9,279 bases of DNA from Firmicutes bacterium UBA4916 (GCA_002398845.1 DHBY01000051.1:1-9279), one strand, 5' to 3'; numbered from the stretch's first letter, positions 1-6,785 are shown. Numbers and translations are program-made. The notes: generated from the sequence alone by a model not told the origin.

Positions 1-252
1 TCCTTCAATATCATCAAGTTTTGATATTGCCTCTATATCCTTTTCATTAAATCCTAAGGTTGAAATTAACCAAAAGTCCATCAATCTATAATCATCAAAA
101 TATTTATCTGCAGTGATTTTCATATCTGGTGCTGTAGCCTTAATTCCTGCAAAAAATCCCGTACCTAATGCTACTATGGCAAATATAGCTAGGAAACGTC
201 CTAGGGAATTTTTTATTTCCCTAAATGTATCTTTTATTAGTGATTGTTTCAA
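1..252 (-). CDS. FtsX-like ABC transporter permease, N-terminal part (runs off left edge)
   Basis: Only the first 84 codons lie in the window and the frame stays open to base 1. The start is read as TTG at 250-252, directly after the TAG stop of the ABC ATPase (253-255), with an AAAGGA-type ribosome site 11 bases upstream; a nearby ATG is out of frame and closes within a few codons. The protein starts with a basic amphipathic stretch (MKQSLIKDTFREIKNSLGRF), then one hydrophobic membrane segment at about residues 19-36, then the start of an extracytoplasmic domain. This N-terminus (short cytoplasmic head, LGRFLAIFAIVALG-like helix, GIKATAPDM) is typical of the long FtsX/MacB-type permeases of Firmicutes that pair with LolD/MacB-like ATPases. 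Abutment with the ATPase supports one exporter expressed as an operon. The substrate cannot be told from this fragment, and the usual C-terminal three-helix FtsX domain would lie outside the window. Confidence 0.85.
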   Translation of the reverse strand, partial: MKQSLIKDTFREIKNSLGRFLAIFAIVALGTGFFAGIKATAPDMKITADKYFDDYRLMDFWLISTLGFNEKDIEAISKLDDIEG

Positions 253-957
253 CTACCATTCAATCCTTTCCACTGATAATGGATTTGAATTTATTAATTC
301 TTCCTCTACTTTTCCATTCTTGATTTTTATTACCTTATCTGCCATAGGTGCTATTGCTTGATTGTGGGTAACTACCACTACGGTCATATTATTATTTCTA
401 CTGGTATCTTGTAATAATTTAAGTACAGATTTCCCAGTATTATAATCTAATGCTCCTGTAGGTTCATCACATAATAATAGTTTTGGGTTTTTGGCCAAAG
501 CCCTAGCTATGGCTACCCTTTGCTGTTCTCCACCAGATAATTGACTAGGGAAATTATCTCTTCTCTCTTTTAAGCCTACTTTTTCTAAAACCTTTTCCGG
601 TTCAAAAGGATCTTTGCAAATTTCTGTCGCCAATTCTATATTTTCAATTGCAGTTAAATTTTGAACTAAATTGTAAAATTGAAATACAAAACCTATATCT
701 TCCCTCCTATAAGTAGTTAATTCTCGGGAGGAATACCCACTTATATTGTTTTTATCAACTACTAATTCACCCTGAGTTGGAGTATCCATTCCCCCTAAAA
801 TGTTTAGAATGGTGCTTTTACCTGCACCACTAGGTCCTACTACTACAACAAATTCACCTTTATCTATGGAAAAAGATATATTATCCAAGGCTTTTATTTC
901 AACTTCCCCCATACGATATGTTTTTTTCACATTATTTACTTCTATAAATTCTGACAT
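253..957 (-). CDS. ABC transporter ATP-binding protein, MacB/LolD/FtsE-like
   Basis: Cytoplasmic ATPase energising the FtsX-like permease encoded immediately downstream. All nucleotide-binding motifs are intact (numbering from the ATG at 957): Walker [10 protein letters not shown] at about 41-49, Q-loop glutamine in VFQF near 93, signature LSGGEQQR at about 140-147, Walker B LLLCDEP with catalytic Glu near 165, D-loop GALD and the H-loop His in VVTHN near 198. The total of 234 residues is normal for the LolD/MacB/YtrE-type subfamily, whose members act in lipoprotein release, antimicrobial peptide or macrolide efflux, or cell-envelope mechanotransmission. A longer reading from GTG at 969 is possible, but the AGGAG ribosome site (969-973) overlaps that GTG, so the ATG at 957, 11 bases downstream, is preferred. 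A palindromic operator and a sigma-A-like promoter lie directly upstream (978-1035). The family call is firm; the substrate is unknown. Confidence 0.95.
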   Translation of the reverse strand: MSEFIEVNNVKKTYRMGEVEIKALDNISFSIDKGEFVVVVGPSGAGKSTILNILGGMDTPTQGELVVDKNNISGYSSRELTTYRREDIGFVFQFYNLVQNLTAIENIELATEICKDPFEPEKVLEKVGLKERRDNFPSQLSGGEQQRVAIARALAKNPKLLLCDEPTGALDYNTGKSVLKLLQDTSRNNNMTVVVVTHNQAIAPMADKVIKIKNGKVEEELINSNPLSVERIEW

Positions 958-968
958 AATTTTCTTCA

Positions 969-973
969 CTCCT
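969..973 (-). promoter_or_regulatory. Ribosome binding site of the ABC ATPase gene
   Basis: AGGAG on the minus strand, 11 bases before the ATG at 957. It overlaps the alternative GTG start at 969, which argues against that start. Confidence 0.6.
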
Positions 974-977
974 GCTA

Positions 978-995
978 TTTAAACTTGTGTTTAAA
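978..995. promoter_or_regulatory. Palindromic operator upstream of the ABC transporter operon (putative TetR site)
   Basis: The plus strand reads TTTAAACTTGTGTTTAAA: two perfect 7-base arms (TTTAAAC/GTTTAAA) around 4 bases. The same 18-base architecture occurs at 6749-6766 before the MMPL operon, and both copies continue into the same 12-mer TGTTTAAAACTA (here 988-999). It sits at about +6 to +23 relative to the start point predicted from the TATAAT at 1008-1013, a position where a bound repressor would block transcription. TetR-family proteins bind short palindromes of this kind, and the only such regulator in the window is at 6817-7422. That the regulator binds here is inferred. Confidence 0.7.
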
Positions 996-1007
996 ACTAT
1001 ATAATAC

Positions 1008-1035
1008 ATTATACCCTATTTTTTTACATAGTTAA
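1008..1035 (-). promoter_or_regulatory. Putative sigma-A-type promoter of the ABC transporter operon
   Basis: On the minus strand TTAACT (1035-1030) and a perfect TATAAT (1013-1008) are separated by 16 bases. The expected start point is near 1001, just upstream of the palindromic operator. The -10 is perfect; the -35 is weak (4 of 6). Confidence 0.5.
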
Positions 1036-1049
1036 TGGGAAATTAGAAA

Positions 1050-1098
1050 AAACATTAAAAAATATAAAATGTCATCCTGAACTTTGCTCAGGATGACA
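1050..1098 (-). terminator. Rho-independent terminator of the sigma/anti-sigma operon
   Basis: Perfect 11-bp stem: TGTCATCCTGA (1070-1080) pairs with TCAGGATGACA (1088-1098) around a 7-base loop. On the minus strand it is followed by TTTTATATTTTTT, so it terminates leftward transcription from the anti-sigma gene, whose stop is at 1143. The plus-strand side has no T-run. The GTCATCCTGAGCAAAG core resembles a palindromic element dispersed in many bacterial genomes; see findings. Confidence 0.8.
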
Positions 1099-1142
1099 AA
1101 CAATAAAATCAAATATTTTATATTTAACTTAAATCTATTCTG

Positions 1143-2207
1143 TTATTTGAGCTTATATTCAGCTCCATCTACAATAATGCTTTCAATATCATTTATATCT
1201 ATTAATTCTCCGAAGGTTATGGTATTTACAAAATCCCCTTCGACACCTCCATGAAATGAATGCCCTGCATTTGGAAAATCTACATCTGGGTTTTTACAAG
1301 TTTTATGGGATAAGTCCCCGATATCTCCATTTTTATATTTTAATTTAATATTAGGGGTTGGAATATTCTCTGTACTTCCTGCTTTTTTACCTTTTAAATT
1401 TAAGCCTAAATTGGAAAGTTTTATTTCTGTAATATAGTATTTTTTATCTATTGTACTTGGTTCATCTATAATAATGGTTTTTATATTATTTTGATTATTG
1501 TTCTCAATATTAAAAGATACTGATAACCCTTTCTCTAATTTATTTAAAGAATTTTCTGTTTCTACATTCATACCTGTGGCAATAAATCCATTTAAATTTA
1601 ACTTCATATTCTTGCCAATTAAATCTTCATTTGTGCTAATTGTTATAATATAATATGCTTTATTCTTCAAACTATCTGGTCCAGGTATTCTCTCACTTTT
1701 AATAGTTGAAAGAGAAGCAAAGTCTGATTCCTCCATTTCTTCGATTTTAAAAGTTATCATAGGTGTTATGTTTTCCCCTATTCCCTGTCCATTCTTATTT
1801 TCAATGGAAACTACAAAATAATTCTGATTCCCATCAGATAATACAGATTCCACTGTAAATATAATATCTTCATTTGAAGCAGTGGCTACTATATCCTGTA
1901 TATTTTCTTCTAAAATCTTAGCATTTTCTCCAAATATCCATTTAAAATATTCTGGTTTACTAAAAACAAAGGCTGTGGTTCCTATGGCAAATATTAATAT
2001 AGCTGCAACCCAAGAGACTCTAAAAGGTTTTCTCTTTTCTTTTTTATGTCTATTGTTTCCCAAGTTTTCCTCCATATTAATTCTCTTAAATACTTTAGTC
2101 TTTACATTTTCCAAAGAAGCTTCTCCCACCGAAACATTCTTAATTTCCATCTCTTCATATTCCTTGGGATCTAGATTTTGAAATAAGTCCATCATCTCTA
2201 TTTTCAT
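1143..2207 (-). CDS. Membrane-anchored anti-sigma factor-like protein, DUF4179-type
   Basis: Probable anti-sigma factor controlling the ECF sigma factor encoded just upstream. It has 354 residues: a hydrophilic N-terminal cytoplasmic part (about 1-64, ending in a Lys/Arg cluster KKEKRK), one membrane segment at about 65-82 (WVAAILIFAIGTTAFVF), and a roughly 270-residue external domain rich in beta-prone segments. The layout and the ending (FGELIDINDIESIIVDGAEY) match proteins annotated as DUF4179, which are regularly encoded after ECF sigma genes in clostridia. The start is ATG at 2207 with GGAGGG at 2215-2220, 7 bases upstream. The first 53 bases overlap the end of the sigma gene, so the ribosome site lies inside that gene and translation is probably coupled. 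I see no classical zinc-binding HXXXCXXC motif, so this is not a ZAS-type anti-sigma. Family assignment is by recognition of layout and context; the signal it senses is unknown. Confidence 0.8.
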   Translation of the reverse strand: MKIEMMDLFQNLDPKEYEEMEIKNVSVGEASLENVKTKVFKRINMEENLGNNRHKKEKRKPFRVSWVAAILIFAIGTTAFVFSKPEYFKWIFGENAKILEENIQDIVATASNEDIIFTVESVLSDGNQNYFVVSIENKNGQGIGENITPMITFKIEEMEESDFASLSTIKSERIPGPDSLKNKAYYIITISTNEDLIGKNMKLNLNGFIATGMNVETENSLNKLEKGLSVSFNIENNNQNNIKTIIIDEPSTIDKKYYITEIKLSNLGLNLKGKKAGSTENIPTPNIKLKYKNGDIGDLSHKTCKNPDVDFPNAGHSFHGGVEGDFVNTITFGELIDINDIESIIVDGAEYKLK

Positions 2208-2754
2208 TATAAAGCCCTCCCTTCACAAGCATATTTTTTAATTTTTCTCGGCTTCTAAACAATTTTGTCTTTACAGTAGATTCATTCATATTGAGCTCTA
2301 CTGCAATATCTTTAACCTTTTCATAAAAAAAATAATATCTAACGATAATCTCCCTATCTGGTTCCTCAAGTTTTTTAATACATTGATTTAGTATTTGAGA
2401 CAATTCCTTATCTAAAATCTTTTCCTCAACTCCATCTATATCTAAAATAAGGAAATCTTCTTCTAGGGGTAATTCTATATCACCCATTGCCTTTAAATAA
2501 TTAATTGCTGTATTTCTAGATATTGATGCTAAATAGGGCTTTATGCTTTTGTATTTAGAATCTAATTTATTGCGATTATTCCATAGCTTTACGAATGCAT
2601 CTGCTGCTATTTCTTCTATATCTTCTATGGTGGCAGATCCCCTCATAATATTATAAATTATGGTAAATACATAATTATAATATTTGTCCATAAGTTTTTC
2701 TAGGGATTTTTGATTGCCATTTTTAAGTCCTCGAATAAGTATTCTATCTTCCAC
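2155..2754 (-). CDS. ECF-type RNA polymerase sigma factor (sigma-70 family)
   Basis: A 199-residue alternative sigma factor with the two-domain ECF layout. Sigma region 2 spans about residues 18-90, including the helix with IEEIAADAFVKLW (core binding, -10 recognition) and the conserved-type YLASISRNTAINYLK. An acidic linker at about 92-112 follows. Sigma region 4 spans about 118-176, with LEEPDREIIVRYYFF and the helix-turn-helix VKDIAVELNMNESTVKTKLF that reads the -35. There is no region 1.1 or 3, as expected for ECF factors. The start is GTG at 2754 behind GGAGGTG (2765-2771). Its 3' end overlaps the anti-sigma gene by 53 bases, a classic sigma/anti-sigma pairing. After region 4 there is a short charged tail (about 177-199) that may exist only because the overlap forces it. 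A TGAAAC-containing ECF-like promoter upstream suggests autoregulation. The targets are unknown. Confidence 0.93.
   Translation of the reverse strand: MEDRILIRGLKNGNQKSLEKLMDKYYNYVFTIIYNIMRGSATIEDIEEIAADAFVKLWNNRNKLDSKYKSIKPYLASISRNTAINYLKAMGDIELPLEEDFLILDIDGVEEKILDKELSQILNQCIKKLEEPDREIIVRYYFFYEKVKDIAVELNMNESTVKTKLFRSREKLKNMLVKGGLYNENRDDGLISKSRSQGI
2215..2220 (-). promoter_or_regulatory. Ribosome binding site of the anti-sigma gene, inside the sigma coding region
   Basis: GGAGGG on the minus strand, 7 bases before ATG 2207. It lies within the last codons of the sigma factor gene, consistent with coupled translation of the two partners. Confidence 0.7.
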
Positions 2755-2790
2755 TTTAATTTTTCACCTCCATTAGCCCTTCATCTATAT

Positions 2791-2818
2791 ATACAATGAA
2801 AATATGGTTTTGGTTTCA
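2791..2818 (-). promoter_or_regulatory. Possible ECF-like (autoregulated) promoter of the sigma gene
   Basis: The minus strand carries TGAAAC (2818-2813), 16 bases, then TTGTAT (2796-2791). The AAC-type -35 resembles the TGAAAC seen with Bacillus ECF sigma factors; the -10 is not the usual CGT type. It lies 37 bases before the GTG start. It could also be chance in AT-rich DNA. Confidence 0.35.
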
Positions 2819-2841
2819 TTTTCTTTGAAATTATTGTATTT

Positions 2842-2874
2842 AAAAAATAGGCCTAATTATTAGACCTATTTTTT
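2842..2874 (-). terminator. Rho-independent terminator of the MMPL/heptad-protein operon
   Basis: The arms 2842-2857 and 2859-2874 pair over 16 positions with a single non-Watson-Crick position (2852/2864), which becomes a G-U pair in the minus-strand RNA. The core is AAAAAATAGG...CCTATTTTTT. It follows the stop of the 2914-4641 gene and ends in a T-run on either strand, so it could act in both directions, but the G-U pair favours the leftward transcript. Confidence 0.8.
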
Positions 2875-2913
2875 AATCCCAAAATGTTTAACATAAACAG
2901 CAGATTATAAAGC

Positions 2914-4641
2914 CTATCCCCTAAATAAATCTAAAAGCCTCTCCAAAAAACTCTTATTATTTTTTTCCACAATTTTTACTTCATTCTTAGGATTTTCTAT
3001 TTTAATAGCTGGCGTTTTCATTATAAATTGGCAAGTAGAATTATTCCCATTTCTATTGTCTACAAAGGAAGTGTAATTGTCCTCTTTATCTCCTCCATTT
3101 TCAGTAAATATTTCAACAGTATCCTTTATCTTATCTATGCCTTCATTATTTAATTTAGATATTCCCTTAGTTAAATCCTCTTGTCCTTCTGCCAGTTTTC
3201 CTACCTTATCTGGAAGGATTTTTGTATTATTATTTATATCAGAAATTCCATTATCCATGGAATCTAGACCTTCAAATACTGCATCTAATCCTTCTGTTAA
3301 TTGAACATGCCCACTATACATATTTTCTAATTCCTTAGGCATTGGTTGAAGCTTTTCATTTAACTTACTATATCCACCAAAAACTTCATTTAAACCTTTA
3401 TTATATTCAGAATAACCTAAATACAGTCTATTGCTATTCTCTGAAATAGCATTTATTCCTTTATAGCTTTCATTTAAACCATTACTTAAATTTTCAATAG
3501 CCACCCCTTCGCCAATCATTCCTTCTGCTAAAGCCTTTACCCTTGGGTCTTGGCTATCTTGTAGAGACTGGGCTAATTCTACTAATTGTTTATGATTGGA
3601 ATTGAGACTAATTAATCCATTATTTAATTCTTTTACACCATTATCTAGATTAGCAGTTCCCTCTTTTAATTGAAACATGCCATCCTCAATATTATTACTT
3701 TCTTCAACAATGGGCTTAAAGCCATAATTTAGCCCCCCAATTCCCTCTACTAAATCCCCCATATTTATCTTTAAGATTTTAAAACCTGAATTAAATTGAT
3801 TAAAGCCATTGGATATTTCTTTGGTTTTATTATTTATCTGATTAAATCCAGAATAAAATTCTCCAATTCCAGATGCTAGGGCTTTTAACCCATCCTTCAA
3901 ACTAATAGTCCCTTTATTTAATTCTTTAGAACCTTTTTCTAATTTATCGAAGGCCTTTGCCATTTCATCTATGCCTGATGAAAAATCTTCTAAATCCCCT
4001 GATAATGGCATTTTAGAATTAGTTGAGGATATAAACATTGACTCCAATTCTATGTTTTCTCCCCTAGCTTCTAGGCTAAATTTACCATTACCTATAGGCA
4101 AATGTGTATATACTACTGTCATGGTTTTCCCCACTACAGAAACTGTACCATTTTCTACTTTAATATTAGAAAAGATATCTAAATTAAGAGGTATTTGAAT
4201 TTGAGTAGTTAGATTGTTTCCATTTTCTATGGATATATCTATTTTTAAATTGCCAGATTTTCCTGCTAGTTCTTCACCAAGGATCTCTTTCCCATCTAAA
4301 AAATATCTTATATCTATTTTCATAGGCAATTCCTTATCTATATTGGCTTCATAGTATATATCTTGGCCTTTTAAATTTTGTAGGGGCCATTTTATTTTAT
4401 CTTTTTCTACAATTGGTTTAATATCTGCTAAAGGCTCAATATCTTCATACTCTCCATAGTCTACATAGTACTTGTCATTACTTTCTCCATAAATTCTATT
4501 GACTACTTTAATATCCTTGGCATTCCCATTATGGTCTAAATTAACATATATTGTTTCATCTTTTAAAATTTCTGCAAAGCTTAAGGAAAATGTAGATAAT
4601 ATTAAACTTAATATTATTAAAAAAGATAGAAATTTTTTCAA
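2914..4641 (-). CDS. Exported X-X-X-Leu-X-X-Gly heptad-repeat protein, YhgE-like, MMPL partner
   Basis: A 575-residue exported protein. Residues 1-23 form a signal peptide (MKK, hydrophobic core, SFA at the likely cleavage site). Residues 24-220 are a beta-rich domain. Residues about 224-500 carry heptad repeats of the TIGR03057 (X-X-X-Leu-X-X-Gly) type found in YhgE/Pip-like proteins. Glycines fall every seventh residue at 237, 244, 251, 258, 265, 279, 286, 300, 307, 321, 328, 335 and 342, then again in a shifted register at 388, 395, 409, 416, 423, 444, 451, 458, 465, 486 and 493. A short tail ends in an amphipathic helix (FLERLLDLFRG). Unlike full YhgE/Pip there is no C-terminal membrane block, so it should be secreted or held by its partner. 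The start is TTG at 4641 behind AGGAGG (4650-4655, 8-base gap). The TTG overlaps the TGA of the MMPL gene (TTGA), indicating translational coupling and a joint role. The function of this family is not firmly known; an adaptor-like role is inferred. Confidence 0.85.
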   Translation of the reverse strand: MKKFLSFLIILSLILSTFSLSFAEILKDETIYVNLDHNGNAKDIKVVNRIYGESNDKYYVDYGEYEDIEPLADIKPIVEKDKIKWPLQNLKGQDIYYEANIDKELPMKIDIRYFLDGKEILGEELAGKSGNLKIDISIENGNNLTTQIQIPLNLDIFSNIKVENGTVSVVGKTMTVVYTHLPIGNGKFSLEARGENIELESMFISSTNSKMPLSGDLEDFSSGIDEMAKAFDKLEKGSKELNKGTISLKDGLKALASGIGEFYSGFNQINNKTKEISNGFNQFNSGFKILKINMGDLVEGIGGLNYGFKPIVEESNNIEDGMFQLKEGTANLDNGVKELNNGLISLNSNHKQLVELAQSLQDSQDPRVKALAEGMIGEGVAIENLSNGLNESYKGINAISENSNRLYLGYSEYNKGLNEVFGGYSKLNEKLQPMPKELENMYSGHVQLTEGLDAVFEGLDSMDNGISDINNNTKILPDKVGKLAEGQEDLTKGISKLNNEGIDKIKDTVEIFTENGGDKEDNYTSFVDNRNGNNSTCQFIMKTPAIKIENPKNEVKIVEKNNKSFLERLLDLFRG

Positions 4642-6722
4642 GACTTTTCCCTCCTTTTATTATTAATTGTAGGCCAATTAATAGTACTTATCCCTATTAC
4701 CTTATCAAATATAATCAATAGGGATGGGAGAACCATTAGAACTAAAATCAAGGATATAATGGCTCCTCTTCCTATTAATAGAGTCAATTCCTTAGCATTG
4801 GTCATACTAGTAATCAAATATACACTAAAGGTACCAGTAAAAAGTATTAATGCTGATGTAAGTATAGGTCTTCCTGTGTCCTCTATAGTTTGAACAGCCG
4901 CTTTATTTCTATCATTAATCCTCTCTAAATTTTCCCTATATCTAGATGTAAAAAGTATAGCATAGTCTACTGTAGCCCCTAATTGTATAGCTCCTATTAT
5001 TATAAAACTAATGAAATTTAATTCTTTTCCTTTCATATAGGGAATAGCTAAATTAATCCAAATTCCCAGTTGAATAATTAAGACTAATATCAAAGGAATG
5101 GTTATGGATTTAAAGGCTATGAGAATTATACTAGATATTAAAATAATAGATAATATAGTTACATTTCTAAAGTCCTTAGCTGTTGTCTCCTTTAAATCTG
5201 AATATATGGCTGATTCTCCTGTCAAATACCACTCATTATAATAATTTGATACTTTTTCCTTAATTCGATTTAAGCTATCTTGAGTAACATTTCCTTCCAT
5301 TGGCAAGTTTAAATTTATATTGATTAAAGAATAGTTCTCTGATTGGAATTTCTCTTTTATCTCTTCTGGTATGAATGTTTCTGGAATTACTATATCTACC
5401 ATAGAATACAGTCCCTTTACATCCCCTACTCCTTCTATATCTTCCAATTCCTTTATCAATTGAATTTCATTTAACTTATCTCCCTTAGGCAAAATCAGGG
5501 CCAATTGGTTTTTATTTGAGAACAATTTATCTATCTCTTTAATTGCTATATTAGAATCTGAAGATGCTGGAAGAACTTTTTCATTGGCATAGTAATAATT
5601 TACATTGGACTCAGCTAAATATGATGGTACCGCAATGATTATTGCTATTATTAGTAGTAGGTACTTTCTTTTGATAATAAAGGCTGCAGACTTCTTAAAA
5701 TTTGGTAAAAAGATTTTATGCTTGTATTTTTCAATTACTTTATCAAATATTAAAATTAAAACTGGTAATAAAGTAATTACGGATATTAAACTAAAAAACA
5801 CCCCTTTGGCTAAAACTAAACCTATATCCTTACCAATAGTGTATTTCATAACAATGAGAGCTAAAAAACCCGCAACAGTAGTCATTGAAGAAGATAATAC
5901 TGAATTAAAGGTTTTATCAATAGCTACTATCATAGCTTGGTTTTCGTCTTTATAATTTTCCTTTTCTTCAATATATCTATGGAGTAAAAATATGGAATAG
6001 TCCATAGATACGGCCAATTGAATTATAGCTGCTATAGAATGAGTGTTAAAGGATATACTATCAAACACTATATTGGTTCCCATATTTAATATTATTGCTA
6101 CTCCTATGGCTATGAAAAATAATATTGGTTCAATAAAAGACTCTAGGGACAAAAATAATATTATAGATATTATTATAAAGGCCACTAAAGAATAATATAC
6201 TACTTCTTTAGATGTGATATACTGTAAGTCCTTGGATGTGGCAGCTGGGCCACCTATAACCCCCTTTTCTCCTAGAATGTTTTGAATTTCACTTACTCCT
6301 TCTACGGTTTCTAATGAATCATTGGGATTTAAAAAATATATTTGTATCAGATTAGAGTTTTCAGATAAAAATTCTTTTTTAATATTTTCATCCATAAAAT
6401 CTTCAGGTTTAAATATATCTTCTACAGTCCCAAGCCATATTGCCTCCTTTATTCCTTCTATGGTTTCAATGTCCTTTACTAAATTTTCTATTTCATTAAG
6501 AGATTCATCTTTTATTAATACATAGGCAGTGCCACCTATACCAAATTCCTTTTCTAGTATATTTTTACCCTGAATCGAGTTTAGATTTTGAGGTAAATAC
6601 AGGCTTAAATCGTAATTTACTTTCACAAATCTACTGCCTATAAATGCTAATAAGACTAATATTAAATATAGAAATATTATTAGCTTTTTATGCTTAACTA
6701 TAAAATTAGCTAGGCTCAACAA
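4638..6722 (-). CDS. MMPL/RND-superfamily membrane transporter
   Basis: Proton-driven exporter of the RND superfamily, MMPL branch, whose characterised members move lipids or hydrophobic compounds across the cytoplasmic membrane. It has about 694 residues in two homologous halves: TM1 (about 12-31), an external loop (about 32-170), TM2-6 (about 173-328), TM7 (about 354-369), a second external loop (about 370-517), and TM8-12 (about 520-676). Each half has the Asp-Tyr pair expected for proton relay in TM4 and TM10: SMDYSIFLLHRY (Asp about 241) and GATVDYAILFTSRY (Asp about 586). Both halves are intact and the length is normal for short clostridial MMPL proteins. The start is uncertain. An ATG at 6728 touches the GGGGGG ribosome site (6729-6734) with no gap, so the TTG at 6722, 6 bases further on, is preferred. 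Its stop overlaps the start of the heptad-repeat gene. The upstream promoter is overlapped by the putative TetR operator. The substrate is unknown. Confidence 0.93.
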   Translation of the reverse strand: MLSLANFIVKHKKLIIFLYLILVLLAFIGSRFVKVNYDLSLYLPQNLNSIQGKNILEKEFGIGGTAYVLIKDESLNEIENLVKDIETIEGIKEAIWLGTVEDIFKPEDFMDENIKKEFLSENSNLIQIYFLNPNDSLETVEGVSEIQNILGEKGVIGGPAATSKDLQYITSKEVVYYSLVAFIIISIILFLSLESFIEPILFFIAIGVAIILNMGTNIVFDSISFNTHSIAAIIQLAVSMDYSIFLLHRYIEEKENYKDENQAMIVAIDKTFNSVLSSSMTTVAGFLALIVMKYTIGKDIGLVLAKGVFFSLISVITLLPVLILIFDKVIEKYKHKIFLPNFKKSAAFIIKRKYLLLIIAIIIAVPSYLAESNVNYYYANEKVLPASSDSNIAIKEIDKLFSNKNQLALILPKGDKLNEIQLIKELEDIEGVGDVKGLYSMVDIVIPETFIPEEIKEKFQSENYSLININLNLPMEGNVTQDSLNRIKEKVSNYYNEWYLTGESAIYSDLKETTAKDFRNVTILSIILISSIILIAFKSITIPLILVLIIQLGIWINLAIPYMKGKELNFISFIIIGAIQLGATVDYAILFTSRYRENLERINDRNKAAVQTIEDTGRPILTSALILFTGTFSVYLITSMTNAKELTLLIGRGAIISLILVLMVLPSLLIIFDKVIGISTINWPTINNKRREKS

Positions 6723-6728
6723 AAGCAT

Positions 6729-6734
6729 CCCCCC
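6729..6734 (-). promoter_or_regulatory. Unusual G-run ribosome binding site of the MMPL gene
   Basis: GGGGGG on the minus strand is the only Shine-Dalgarno-like sequence; it pairs with the anti-SD core with one G-U pair. It abuts ATG 6728 and lies 6 bases from TTG 6722, which is why the TTG is chosen. Confidence 0.5.
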
Positions 6735-6742
6735 AAATAAAA

Positions 6743-6785
6743 AATGTATTTAAACAGTTGTTTAAAACTACTGTTTAAATACATT
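6743..6785 (-). terminator. Large hairpin between tetR and MMPL genes: possible terminator containing the operator
   Basis: Perfect 16-base arms, AATGTATTTAAACAGT (6743-6758) and its complement (6770-6785), enclose an 11-base loop. On the minus strand the stem is followed by TTTTTTATTT, giving terminator form for transcripts leaving the TetR gene (stop at 6817). The stem is AT-rich (3 G/C of 16), so efficiency may be modest. It overlaps the 18-base operator at 6749-6766. Confidence 0.55.
6749..6766. promoter_or_regulatory. Palindromic operator before the MMPL operon (putative TetR site)
   Basis: TTTAAACAGTTGTTTAAA has 8-base arms (TTTAAACA/TGTTTAAA) around 2 bases and fits the same TTTAAACNNNNGTTTAAA pattern as 978-995. 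The shared 12-mer TGTTTAAAACTA is at 6759-6770. A third half-site, CTGTTTAAA, follows at 6771-6779, so two overlapping dimer sites are possible. It lies at and just downstream of the predicted MMPL start point (about 6776), a repressing position. The TetR-family gene ends 32 bases upstream of the hairpin. Confidence 0.75.

Noticed and set aside
2880..2900. TGTTTAACATAAAC as a third TetR operator after the heptad gene
   Set aside because: The arms do not match TTTAAAC/GTTTAAA and it lies at a gene end, not at a promoter.
3077..3304. Plus-strand open frames inside the heptad-repeat, MMPL and sigma/anti-sigma genes
   Set aside because: They lie opposite well-supported genes, have no ribosome sites or recognisable domains and follow from AT-rich repeated coding sequence.
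3160..3933. Repetitive look of the heptad gene as a DNA repeat array or CRISPR
   Set aside because: The periodicity is at protein level (glycine every seven residues) with diverged DNA; there are no identical repeats or spacers.
6726..6728. ATG start of the MMPL gene at 6728
   Set aside because: The G-run ribosome site touches it with no spacing; TTG at 6722 gives 6 bases. Not excluded, but less likely.
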